DNA of 64,000 nucleotides from Xylogone sp. PMI_703 (Eukaryota > Ascomycota > Leotiomycetes). A program made the position numbers and the translations under genes. Numbering within the stretch: the first letter of the stretch is position 1; the number at the start of each line of letters is the position of its first letter. The notes under the pieces are model-generated. The model made no database searches. It was not told where the DNA came from and saw only the letters and a list, made by a program, of their open reading frames with translations. Of this stretch, positions 1 through 12,675 are shown in pieces. The DNA lies in NCBI GenBank assembly GCA_021399445.1, contig JAJTUQ010000002.1:5766001-5830000 (forward strand). The letters run 5' to 3'.

Positions 1-2363
<2,363 letters not shown>

Positions 2364-3584
2364 TTACCACTTTTTCTCCTCTTTTAGTGGGAGTGAATCA
2401 TTAGTAATCCAAGCTAGGCGGTGCAGAACGTCCTTTCCCTGCAGCCAACGCTCTACGTTCTCTGCAGTTTCTGCATACCATGTATTCATCAGGGTCTCAT
2501 CGACATATCCCATATGTGGCGTTGTTAGAAGCGTTGAGCGTCCATCTTGCCCCCAGTAGTTGGAGCGTCGCCATGGGCTTGTGAGTGGTAATGGCTCGAT
2601 GTCAAAAACGTCCAACGCTGCCCCGCGTATCCTGCCCTGCTCCAATGTGTCAACCAAGGCGGCTTGGTCAATCAACGGCCCACGGGACGTATTGACTAGT
2701 AGTGCCGACGGTTTCATAAGAGCCAGCTCCTTCTCACCGACAATACCACGCGAGCGGTCACTCAGCACGTAGTGCATGCTCACCACATCAGCTCTGCGAA
2801 AAAGCTCTTCCTTGTCCACAACCTCGAACGTCTTGCTACCATCGATACCAGTCTCGGCAGGCAAACCAACCGCGATAGCCATCTGGTCAGCCTTCTCTTG
2901 GGTAAGATTCGAGCTCCAACATACCACACGCATACCCCAAGCCAGATGGGCAATGCGTGCCACAGCAGCACCTAGGCGGCCTAGTCCGACAGTGCCAAGG
3001 GTCAAGCCAGTGAGACCCGTGGCAAGGCCAGTCTGCCACCCTTTGCCAGTCTTGAGCATGGCATCATCAGCAGCAACATTACGGGCCAGTGCCATGATCA
3101 GAGCCCAGGTGTGTTGCGTTGTTGGGTGAGCACTTCCCTGCTTGATATTGGGGCGCTGTGGGCCGGTCCTGTCCGTACGGCCGAGACCGGGAGCAGCGAC
3201 AACAGTTATGCCTAGCTCCTTGGCAGCCTTGAGGTCGAACATCTCAAACTGCGTACCGGTGGTGAGCAGGAGCTTCAGACGAGGCAGTTGGCGGAGCAGT
3301 GAGCCGGGAAACGCAGTGCGTTCGCGCACCGTCGAGATCAAGTCGAAGGGGCGAAGTCGCTCAACCAGACGCGTAGCCTCGGCATTGTTGGTGGGGACAA
3401 TGGTATCTTTGAAAGTGGTGACCTGTAGTTGCGAAGGTGGAATATGCGCGAAGTGAGGCGCCGAGGTATTGAGGTAATCGTCAATGATGGCAAGAGATAA
3501 GTGTTTTGGCTGTTTTGAGTTTTTTGTAGTGAGGCTTCGTCTCGTGAGCCACGGTGCAAGTCCCCTCGATACCTCGCGTGCCAT
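2364..3584 (-). CDS. D-isomer-specific 2-hydroxyacid dehydrogenase, possibly mitochondrial
   Basis: NAD(P)-dependent oxidoreductase interconverting 2-keto and D-2-hydroxy acids. It is intronless, 406 aa from the ATG at 3584. The open frame continues upstream to a GTG at 3650, but an ATG at 3584 is better placed. The N-terminus MAREVSRGLAPWLTRRSLTT is Arg/Ser rich and lacks acidic residues apart from one Glu, like a mitochondrial presequence; the conserved catalytic-domain start LSLAIIDDYLNTSAPHFAHI follows. The Rossmann motif is GTVGLGRLGAAVA. Catalytic residues are visible as Arg in VNTSRGPLIDQAAL, Glu in FDIEPLP and His in TPHMGYVDETL. It is close to phosphoglycerate/glyoxylate reductase-like fungal paralogues; exact substrate is not determinable. 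Confidence 0.92.
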   Translation of the reverse strand: MAREVSRGLAPWLTRRSLTTKNSKQPKHLSLAIIDDYLNTSAPHFAHIPPSQLQVTTFKDTIVPTNNAEATRLVERLRPFDLISTVRERTAFPGSLLRQLPRLKLLLTTGTQFEMFDLKAAKELGITVVAAPGLGRTDRTGPQRPNIKQGSAHPTTQHTWALIMALARNVAADDAMLKTGKGWQTGLATGLTGLTLGTVGLGRLGAAVARIAHLAWGMRVVCWSSNLTQEKADQMAIAVGLPAETGIDGSKTFEVVDKEELFRRADVVSMHYVLSDRSRGIVGEKELALMKPSALLVNTSRGPLIDQAALVDTLEQGRIRGAALDVFDIEPLPLTSPWRRSNYWGQDGRSTLLTTPHMGYVDETLMNTWYAETAENVERWLQGKDVLHRLAWITNDSLPLKEEKKW

Positions 3585-3828
3585 TTTATGAAAATGAAGA
3601 GAGTCATGAAATCTGGGCTTTAACTTAATGATGATCATACTAATCCGCACGTTGCACTAATATTCTCTTTTGATGTTCCCAAAGGAATGTCTATTAGCTA
3701 TCTCACCAGAAGTAGGCTGGTAGTTAGCATACAGATGTTTTGGGGGTTCGCAAAGATCATCCTCTAAAGGTCCTTTCCACTTATGCGTACATCGGCACCT
3801 CAAGCGATAAAATTCCGACTATACTTCT

Positions 3829-5168
3829 CTAAATGAAATGTGCGATCCTGTTACTTATAGTCTCCACCATATCTTCTTTCTTAAAGGGATGCTCCTTGAT
3901 CCAATGCCGCGCTATTTCCTCTCTTGTTGCAAACCACACCCCATCGTGACTCTTGATATGTTTGACCAGTTCACGAAGTGCCCAGAAGCGTGCAGGCTTT
4001 CCAACAACACGGCTGTGTAATCCAATTGTCATCATCTTTGGTGAACCGGCTTTGCCTTCTTCATACATTACGTCAAAAGCGAGTTTAGCATAGTCGAGCC
4101 AGTCCTAAATAAATTGTAGGTTAAAGATTAATGTGAGGTTTCCAAGACATGATATGACTGCAGCTTGCGTAGTAATACATTCCAAACCCACCATCAAACA
4201 CAAAAAAGAATTCTAGCTTACCTTTGGGTTTACAAATCCAGGACTCATGGTGTACTTGACATCGTTTACGTCCTAGAATTCCGATTAGTTGGCATGCGGT
4301 TAGCTAGGCATCCATGTAACATACAAAAGTATAAGGAACAATTAGGAGTCCCTCTCCCTCCTCTAAAGGATGCGGTACCCAATATGGTAATTCGTCCGCG
4401 TATGAATCTGCCGAATATAAAAACTCAATCCCTCTCTCCTTAAAAACTTGGCTGATTAGACCAAGGCTAGACATCGAAGGTCGCCCGTAATACCAGCCTC
4501 TGGGAGGCTTTCCAGAAATCTTCTCAATAGCATCAATCGCCTTGTTAATCTGCTCTTTCTCCACCGCAAGCGGTAGCATATGGTGGTCGATCCAGCGATA
4601 CCCATGAGATGCAAATTCGTGCCCATCCTCAGCTAGTTTCTTTGCCGCATCTGGAGATTTGAGGATCGACTGCCCAACTGCATATACTGTGACATGAATT
4701 CCTTCTTCTTTGAAAAAGTTTGAAAGTCGCCAAACGCCAACCCGCGTGCCGTATTCATACTGTGACTCGGCCTGAATATCTCGCCCGCCTAAGCGGCTAG
4801 GCCAGCCCGGCATCTGGATTCATTCTCTAGTGAGAACCTCAACCTTAAATCTAGAACATATGTTTGGGTAGGAACAAGAGTACCTCGTTAAGAAAATTCT
4901 CACTATGGGTATCGCCGTTAAGAACGCTGTGGCAATATCAGTTACAGCTAACCCCCTCGAAATATCATAATTGCGTATACCTATGTTCTGCTCCTTCTTC
5001 ATAATTGAGTACAAGATTTACGCATATTTTTGCGCCATTGGGCCATTTCGGATCGGGGTATTTGCCTTTGTAACCCTCAAAATCACGGTACCCTGCTGAA
5101 AGAGGGATATTTTCTGCAATACATTGCTCAATGGTGAAGAGCTTTGCTTTGGAGGATGAAGCAGCCAT
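3829..5168 (-). CDS. Polysaccharide deacetylase / PuuE allantoinase-like protein (CE4 fold)
   Basis: Predicted metal-dependent amide hydrolase of the NodB/CE4 superfamily, subgroup resembling PuuE allantoinase. Five exons: 5168-4981, 4926-4884, 4813-4325, 4272-4222 and 4104-3829, total 1047 nt, 348 aa, all GT-AG. Landmarks are NLVLNYEEGAEHSVLNGD near residue 55, then YEYGTRVGVWRL, GHEFASHGYRWIDH (metal-binding His segment), PPRGWYYGRPS, and TIGLHSRVVGKPAR in the last exon, which matches the LHxRxxGRPxR motif of the family. There is no signal peptide, so a cytosolic role on a small amide is more likely than cell-wall chitin deacetylation. Substrate is inferred only from the subfamily. Confidence 0.9.
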
Positions 5169-6516
5169 GATGAGTAGAAGCTATTTGATATTGATGGTGA
5201 TGGTTAATTCAATATGTTTTCGGGAGCTTGGGATTCCATTTAATACGGAATTCTATTGCAGAAGTGGTGGGATAGCCCATTATCTAGCTCTACGGCGTTC
5301 CACTCTTGTTATCTATTCTATTCACTTCCCCTGCAGGTGATACAAATCCTAAAGTAGTAATGGAAACTTATGCATGTTGTAAGTGGGGTTGGTAGCTGAG
5401 ATCACAACTCTGGGCTCTGGGCGCTCTGAGCTACACGCCGAAGGGCCGTCGTCCAATACACACATGTGGTTTTTTGTTCCACAACTTCATCGGTCTATCA
5501 TGCCCATGCCCCAGCAGCTGATAGATAATCAATGCTGGAGTTACCAGCAATTGTAACTTTCCGGGTTTAGCCTGTCCATTCTGTTATTGAGAAATATATT
5601 TTTCACGGTTGGTTAGAGCCCTCCTTTAATAAACATATTGTGAATGACCGTCCTCGGACAAGACTTGATTCAACAATATTAGCCGACTCTCGGGCAAAGG
5701 TCTATTATATTGATGTCTGCATCCTCAATATGTTACACAGTCCTTATCAAACCAAAGTGGGAAATTGTTCTCGTAAGTTTCTCGTAAGTCGAAATATCAT
5801 TGGCGCTCAAGAAGTGGGAGAAGCCTCAGAACGGCTAGCACCCTTATCTCTCGGCGCATATCCTCCTCAGTTGCCCGTAACTCTAGGCCAGAACCGTACA
5901 AAGAACACAGCTAATGAACCGGTCAATTCCTAGTCACATTGAACGAACAACAAATAACCACTCAAAATTGGTCGTTTTGTCTAATATGATGACCCCTGGA
6001 TATGTTGTAAATCCAGGCTCCAATGACTTTCGTGTACAGGAGTGATAGATACAACATATGAAAGGAAAAGGTTGGTTTGAATAATTTTCCAATAAAAGTG
6101 ATTGGCCCATACCTGAGCTATGACTTCATCCCGAATCTTCATTTAATGTGGTAAAAAGTGGATGTAACCGAGATATCAAGCGGACGGATTCTTCGCGTGT
6201 CTATCAACACATCAATAAGAATAACAAAAAGTTGAATGGGGCGAGAAATGGAAGATTATAATAATATGCATAATTTAGATTCTTAGTCTTTTTATATCCT
6301 GGCATGCTTGGGTACGTAATTATATTGATCTCTCATCTGATAGTGACGTATACGGTTACATCACAATTATTGCGAAATATCCCTTTGTAAATAATTTAAA
6401 TCGATATATATCTTTCATATAATCTATCATCGAGGACAATCTACTTATATGTTAATGCTATTTGGCTCTTGATATAACACGGTAGTTCTGGGCATCCCCA
6501 GCCTTATATGCCAAGT
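5169..6516. other. Intergenic, about 1.35 kb
   Basis: No supported gene. A 97-codon plus-strand ORF at 5640-5933 has no recognisable domain and unconvincing composition. The right part (6180-6460) is strongly AT-rich. Confidence 0.55.
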
Positions 6517-6973
6517 ATGGATCGAGCTACGCAGACCGGGCCAAAGCGACTGAGAGAAAGTCTGAAGTCTGGTATGTAGCCCATACACTTTACGTAGTTT
6601 AGTTAACCATAGCCATCGAATAGGGAAATGTCTCATTGGACCTGGAGTTTTTAACGGCATATCCACCCGTGTTGCCTCAACGGTCGGCTTTGATTTTTTG
6701 TATCTCGCAGGTAGTGGTGCTACTGGCTCGTATGTGGGCGAGCCAGACCTCTCGATTATGACCCAGACTGAGTTTGCGGAGGTGGGAGAAATGGTTGTCC
6801 AGCATTCTAATGTTCCAGTTATTGCGGATGCAGATACCGGATTCGGCGGGCCGCTGAACATCGCTCGCACAGTTAGACTATATGAACACGCGGGAATCGC
6901 AGGTTGCCATATCGAGGACCAAGTTTTCCCGAAGCGATGTGGCCAGCTTATGGGCAAAGACGTAGTAGCTCTG

Positions 6974-6976
6974 TAA
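6974..6976 (+). other. In-frame TAA number 1 in the PEP-mutase-like gene
   Basis: The codon sits between DVVAL and VYLERIRSAV, where relatives normally carry an acidic residue, so GAA to TAA is the simplest change. Confidence 0.85.
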
Positions 6977-7102
6977 GTGTATCTTGAACGGATTCGTAGC
7001 GCCGTGGAAGCTCGGATTGACCCTGATTTTGTGATCATTGCGCATACCGATGCTCGTCGAGCTGAAAAATACGGCGGTGAAAAGGCGGGTAGAGAAGCAT
7101 TT

Positions 7103-7105
7103 TAA
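7103..7105 (+). other. In-frame TAA number 2 in the PEP-mutase-like gene
   Basis: The codon sits between GREAF and EGVKRLKAAL, again at a position where relatives usually have Asp or Glu. Confidence 0.85.
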
Positions 7106-7589
7106 GAAGGCGTCAAGCGCTTGAAAGCTGCTCTTGATGCTGGAGCTGATGTCGCCTTCATGGAGAGTCCGCGAACTGAGGAAGAATGTCAGGAATTGGT
7201 GAAGGCTCTAGCTCCGAAGCCTGTCCTAATTAATGTTCTTCCTAATGTCAGTAATTCCAGTCACTTAAAGCTCTTACATCACAGAAGAAAGCTGCTAACT
7301 CATGATTCCTTTAAAGGGTCTAACACCAAATCTTACAACTGCAGATTGTCAACGTCTGGGGTTTGCCGCAGCTATATATCCATGCACGGGATTTATCCCA
7401 GCCATGATAGCAATGCAGGACTCCTATAAATTACTAAAGGATCAGGGATCTGATCTTAATGCCTGCAAGGGCCAGACAATTAAGGACTTCTTTGATCAGA
7501 TGGGTTTACAGGCAGCGTGGGAGTTTGATGACCAGATTGAAAAGTTTTCAAAGGATGCGGAACATAAAAGCAGCGAGTCAGACAGTTAA

Positions 7590-8280
7590 TGAAACAGCTA
7601 TCGATCTTGGAGAGCTATAACTTTGGAATTTCGATCAGGGCTAGTAATTCATAGGCAGCTTATTAGTGTGTAGCTTAACGTTTTTTCTATATCTGTTGAT
7701 CATTTATCATGGCCCATACCATATTTGCTATCTGTGGACACCTGTTCCTTGAACAATAGCATCTCATATATAAAGATATTACATCTCTCTTTTACTTAGA
7801 ATCGAGAACAAGAAAGCCCCGGATTTTCAATTAGAAAAGCTATGTGAAGCGGTGATGAGAGAGACATTATGAGCGAAATCAGTGTCATATTCCTCTATCA
7901 CTTAATAAACATATCAATGATGGTGCTGGTAGTAAGCAAGTACATACATGAACTAAAAGAGATATAAGCTCAACCTATAGGAACTTGCAATCCTGGTTTT
8001 GAATATTCTGTCATATTCCAAACAAGGTATGCCCATTGGACGATTCCTAAATTATACTTTGTTCGGGCCGAACAAATGATGCATCTCTTGCGATAGACTA
8101 CATCCGCCTAAAAAAAGAAACCAAATCTATAGTTCAGGTGGTAAGATCTGTTTGCTATTGCTGGTAAAAAAGGCCTTAACCAAGAAATCTTGAGTTGGCA
8201 TTCTCCTAAAACATTTTTACAACTCTTCCATAAGAACCTATGACCGTGATTAAGAGTCCTTAAGCTATTCATCGCCTTAG
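7590..8280. other. Intergenic, about 0.7 kb
   Basis: AT-rich spacer with no ORF of note. It should include the 3' end of the PEP-mutase-like gene and any promoter of the DUF3176 gene. Confidence 0.55.
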
Positions 8281-10464
8281 AGCCATGAAATCGTGATCAC
8301 TGAATCTCTCTTCATAGCCCCTGCGAACAGAAGTACTCCTACTACGAGAGGTGTAGCATACATTCCGGTGAAGGGTTTGGCAGAAGAAGGCGACGATGTA
8401 CATAATGTCAACATAAAACCTGACAACAAACAAGAACCAACACCTTTTCCCACTTGTGCCGAGGACTTTGCAAACAAAGTCGAAGATGCTCAAGGCTCCC
8501 AACGGCATTATGAAACAGCTTCAAGCTCACGGCGCAGGCTAGCTACACGGTCTTTAGAGACTATTTCGTGCATCTTGGCAATCGCAGCCCTTCTTGCTAT
8601 TGTTGGCACTGTATATCCCTATCATGGAAAGCCAAGCTACGAGTGGCCGATCGTCATATCTCTCAACACACTTTTAGCCATATACACGATGCTGCTAAAG
8701 TCCTGCATGGCCCTGGTGGTAGGGTCGAGCATGAGTCAGCTTCAGTGGACATGGCTTGCATCAGATCGATCGCTGTATGATCTCGTCAAGTACGATATAG
8801 CAAAGAGGGGTGTCTGGGGTTCATTATAGTGGTTCTGGGCGTATAGGTTTTGTCAGCCCTTAACAACACGTGGTGCTCTTATCACAATCCTCGCAATTGC
8901 CATCGATCCGGCTACCCAGCAACTTCTTTCTTACGTCGACTGCAATATAGTTCAGGGCGGCAAAGTTGCTATCTTACCTAGGACAAACTATTACAAAGGC
9001 CATGGGAGAACGGGCGGTTTTAACGCAGAGGGAGCCCCTATTGAAGTCACTATCGAGCCTTCCATGCAGGCAGTCATCAATGGGGGGCTCTTTGGATCAC
9101 CATATGTGGTCATTCCCGACTGTGCCAGTGGCAATTGCACGTTTGCGCAAACATATTCAACGGTTGGCTATTGCAGCAAATGTGAGGATATATCTGATAG
9201 CATCAAAATACTCAATGAGACATGTTATGTGAGAAGCTCCTCTACGACCAATTACTTCCCTAAGACGTACTCAACAGACACGAATGCTTCGGTGATCACA
9301 TCTGCACTTCTGAATACCAATTCCATCTCATTTGACGAGCAGATTACTAACTTATCTGTCGCTTGGAATGATGGACCTGGTTCAAACGACAATCCAGTTG
9401 TTGCTGCTATGCAGATCACAGATTCGGCACTCTCATCTCCCAGCGGCTACGGTCTCTACTGGACACAAGTTCTGATCGGCAAAACAACATATTCGCTGCA
9501 ACGTATGCATCCCGACGGATCGGGCCCTGTCACTGGGTGTAATAGCAGTGCAGCCGATGATCTCTGGAGCTGCAGGGGATTCGGAGCGGCGCAATGCACA
9601 CTCAAGCCATGTGTTCGAGAGTATAATGCTACGGTCAATGCTGGCCGACTTCAAGAAACTGTGGTGGAGAGTACCGACCCCTTTCTAGTATGGGGATATG
9701 GAGATGACAATGGCACGAGCCTCGGAGCGATGGCGTTGCTAGACACATACTGCACCACCGCACAGGAGAACTCTCAGCTCACCACGCAAGGCTATAAGCT
9801 CAACACGACTCGCTGGACACCGTACAACGTCACAGTTGGCTATTCTAACTCTCCACTTACAGCGCCCTTCTCTCGGTGTATCTACGCGATAGACTACCTC
9901 TTCGCAGATGACCTGTATTTTACGTATCTTGTTAATTACTTTAATGGTACGATCACGGCCAACATCTTCAATGAGAACTTTATCGTAGGGCAAGTAAGTG
10001 GCCCACAGCCGCTACAAGCTATGTATAATGTCGGCAACTTTGAGTATAACCGGGTAGAAGAGATCTTCCACAACATCTCGGACTCGATGACAGCATTCAT
10101 CCGTAGCGCTGGTGAAGATGGGTTGAGTGACCCTGCCACTGGGGAGGTCTTGCACCATGAAACTTGTCTCCGCGTTAAATGGGCCTGGCTGGCGATGCCG
10201 GCTGCGCTGGTACTATTGACCGTGGTTTGCTTTGCATGGACAATAACAGCGACGATAGGTGACCCAGCCTGGAAGCAGTCCCCTCTGGCGATGGTATTTC
10301 ATGGGCCTTGGGCTGCTAACCCGAGCCAGGCGTATGGCCTAATGCAGAGTCAGATAGCGAAGCTGAATACGGTAGAGGGTATGGAGGAGGTTGCGAAGAG
10401 CATCGTAGTGAACGGGGACCGGACCGGACCTCTGGATCGACAAATCCACATGGGATATGGGTGA
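8281..10464 (+). pseudogene. DUF3176 integral membrane protein gene interrupted by an in-frame TAG
   Basis: The frame is open from 8281 to 10464 except for TAG at 8827-8829, and conserved DUF3176 sequence continues on both sides: LYDLVKYDIAKRGVWGSL, stop, WFWAYRFCQPLTTRGALIT. Relatives have Gln at the stop, so CAG to TAG. Hydrophobic helices are visible around 8560-8625 (SCILAIAALLAIVG), 8650-8730, 8870-8930 and near the C-terminus (WAWLAMPAALVLLTVVCFAW, 10183-10242). The long extracellular part is Cys-rich, with CASGNCTF and YSTVGYCSKC. No in-frame ATG exists before the first helices; the first possible starts are GTG at 8293 or an unseen upstream exon. About 728 codons, normal for the family. 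Function of DUF3176 is unknown. Confidence 0.83.
8827..8829 (+). other. In-frame TAG in the DUF3176 gene
   Basis: It replaces a conserved Gln in the WGSLQWLW-type motif. A single C to T transition explains it. Confidence 0.83.
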
Positions 10465-12675
10465 ACCATCTCAACACGCAGTTGCCACCTATGTACAGAT
10501 AACTCTATCCATGATTTCTGTTCACATAATTTATGCATCAACTTGAGTACCTGAAGCACTTTGATCTCATATCTGAGTAGGCTTTGAGCCTAGCCAATGG
10601 GCTTGATGTTAGCACGCTGATGTTTCAACTACTTCAAATCTCTGATGTTGAACCATAGTTTCGACCTATGATAGGTCTTACTTGAAGATAGCTATCTTCC
10701 TCGAAGCTATCAGACCATTGTTGTGGGCAGCGGTGGGCAAACTGAGTGATTCAAGTTCACGGATAATGTCAATGTGGATTACCAGGGTGACTAGGAACAA
10801 GACCTATTTGATGTCTTCCGAGTAATGATACTATAACCTTGATCCTTGGGGCATATTCCAGAGAAAACTCCGTAATTCCGAAAAATTTTTTAGCACACAA
10901 CATTCCATGTTCTATCTTTGTTACCATTATATTTCTATAGATGCAAAATGTCAGAAAATTTCCTTCTCTTTATCCAAGAAGTAGAACTTTCGAGTAAGAC
11001 TCTTAACCCTAAGTTTATTAATAACAATAGTTCCGGAGCATCTATAATAGCTGCTTTCATCTTGCAGTTTCCTTCATTCTTTGTCGAGCCTTTGAAGTTA
11101 AAGAAGCATGATCACGTGTTGTTAAGCTAGAAGTCCAAATACAATGGGGTTATAATATATCTGAATCTTGGATAACTCCACCATATATTTCGGTTCAACT
11201 TGGCCACTCAATAGGCCCGAGTTGGGGGTGTAGAGTGGTATTTATCGGTTCGTAAATGGTGTACTGCACTTATCTAGGAAATGTACCGATGCAATAACCT
11301 TGACCTATGCACAAAAGGAAACATCCACCGAGGTCCTCGCACGTCATGCAAAGTGATATGCTACAGTATGAACTTTCTTTTGCGACATTGGGTACAGTAC
11401 AATGGCGCAACATACATTAATATTTGTACCAAGGACATATTGCTCCGGACCTCACTCCATGCGTGACCGTATTCATATATACAACTTCGCCTACCTCGTC
11501 ACGTTGCTAGTCAGAAGAGAGTACTTTCGCCGAGGTCCCCTTGGGGTTACTGGTTCATAATAGGCTGGTCGCCTTGGTTCCTCCGAACCAAGATATTAAT
11601 AATTACGAGGCCTAACCTTGGTGCAAAAGGGTAAATGCGGGGTCCCCACCGCCTCTCAACGTGGGCCCCTTGTGCCTGCTTTCTAGAGCGACCGAGTCTC
11701 CCACTTTTGTGCGACTTTTACAACCTTATTGCGAACCTTCATCCCAACTACTGGTGGTAAAACGAATCGGGAGTGGGAGTGGGTTGATTCTACGGAAGCC
11801 ACGGAGGATTCTGGCTTAATAAAGCAAAATGGACCATTATTCTGGCCCGCAACTGAGCCTCGGTATGAACATGTGGTGCGTAGTTGAAGACCTTGCTTCG
11901 AAGGTTTTAAACCTCCGTACATGAAGTTGCTATGAATGGAGATATTGGAGCTTCATTTATCAGGTATGTTTTGATAAGTAAAGCGCCAAAGGATTAGGGG
12001 AATGGGATCGATTAATGAAAGCAAGGCTTTCAAAAAGAATAGTAAGAGACTTTCCTACGGGCAATAATCAGTACATCTATCATTATAACTCAAACGAAGG
12101 TATCTTTCCATGACATAGTATAGATATTGAGAGCAATGAGTAGTGACAAAGTCATCGGTTCTTTACCCCGCACATACAGATAAAAGTATGATTCCCCTCC
12201 ATATATCCCCCATATCCCATTTCTCCGGCCTGCCCAGTACTAGGACTTAAACGGGAACCTGTCACCGGATATGTAGCAATTTAGGGCTTAGATCTAAAAA
12301 GCTCTAACCGAGAGCTGTCTATCCCAGTGGTGCATTTGCTTAGTCGTTATGTCGCAGGGCGTGCCCGAGCTGCCCTTATTGGATAAGTTCTGCAGCCTTC
12401 AGCTCTTTGGCGCCGGATCTCATGACAATCCTACCTTACAAAATACCTAAGAATAAGAGCTGTAAGAAGAAATATAAGTGGATCAGCTGGTTTAGTCACG
12501 TCTTAGGCCGAGGAAACACATGTCAACATCTTGCTTTTCATCTCGCAAATTGAAGACATAAATAACGAAGCATGTATATAGAAGATAATAGAGGATCCGA
12601 TTGTTTTGATATTTGGGAATAACAGCACTAATTGATGATTATAACTATGATCTGAAACCAAGCTCTATACTCATA
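10465..12675. other. Intergenic, about 2.2 kb
   Basis: No supported gene. The part at 11500-11720 is richer in GC and contains several short inverted sequences. An unremarkable 79-codon minus ORF lies at 11683-11922. The last few hundred bases should be the esterase promoter. Confidence 0.55.
11573..11592. repeat. Perfect 8-bp inverted repeat with 4-nt loop
   Basis: CTTGGTTC and GAACCAAG flank CTCC. It could form a small hairpin. No transposon ends or duplicated target site were recognised around it. Confidence 0.6.

Larger units (their letters stand above)
6517..7589 (+). pseudogene. Isocitrate lyase/PEP mutase superfamily gene with two in-frame TAA codons
   Basis: Homologous to fungal 2-methylisocitrate lyase / oxaloacetate hydrolase / PEP-mutase-like enzymes, which cleave or form C-C or C-P bonds in small oxyacids. 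Exons 6517-6571, 6624-7246 and 7317-7589 give 317 codons. The N-terminal exon is MDRATQTGPKRLRESLKS, then KCLIGPGVFNGIS, FDFLYLAGSGATGSY, VPVIADADTGFGG, GCHIEDQVFPKRCGQL and, in the last exon, GFAAAIYPCTGFIPAM. TAA codons interrupt the frame at 6974-6976 (before VYLERIRSAV) and 7103-7105 (before EGVKRLKAAL). Conserved sequence continues in the same frame after each. The usual ARTDA motif reads AHTDA. The first stop lies in a GTAAGT string, but the nearest AG would give a 27-nt intron and delete conserved sequence. It is most likely a recently lost gene. Confidence 0.85.

Noticed and set aside
5640..5933. 97-codon plus ORF as a small gene
   Set aside because: No domain, no promoter or intron context, ordinary chance length for this composition.
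6973..6999. GTAAGT...GTAG as a 27-nt intron removing the first TAA
   Set aside because: Far shorter than any other intron here (42-111 nt), and it would delete the conserved YLERIRS segment.
6445..7038. 197-codon minus-strand ORF
   Set aside because: Lies antisense to the conserved PEP-mutase-like exons and has no recognisable domain; it exists because the sense gene has a regular codon pattern.
6517..10464. RIP (repeat-induced point mutation) as cause of the stops
   Set aside because: Only one or two of the changes are C-to-T; the TAA codons need G-to-T changes, the regions are not repeated in this window, and flanking codons are not TpA-enriched.
11503..11720. GC-richer patch with short inverted repeats as a transposon remnant
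   Set aside because: No terminal repeat pair or target-site duplication could be identified; kept only as a small hairpin.
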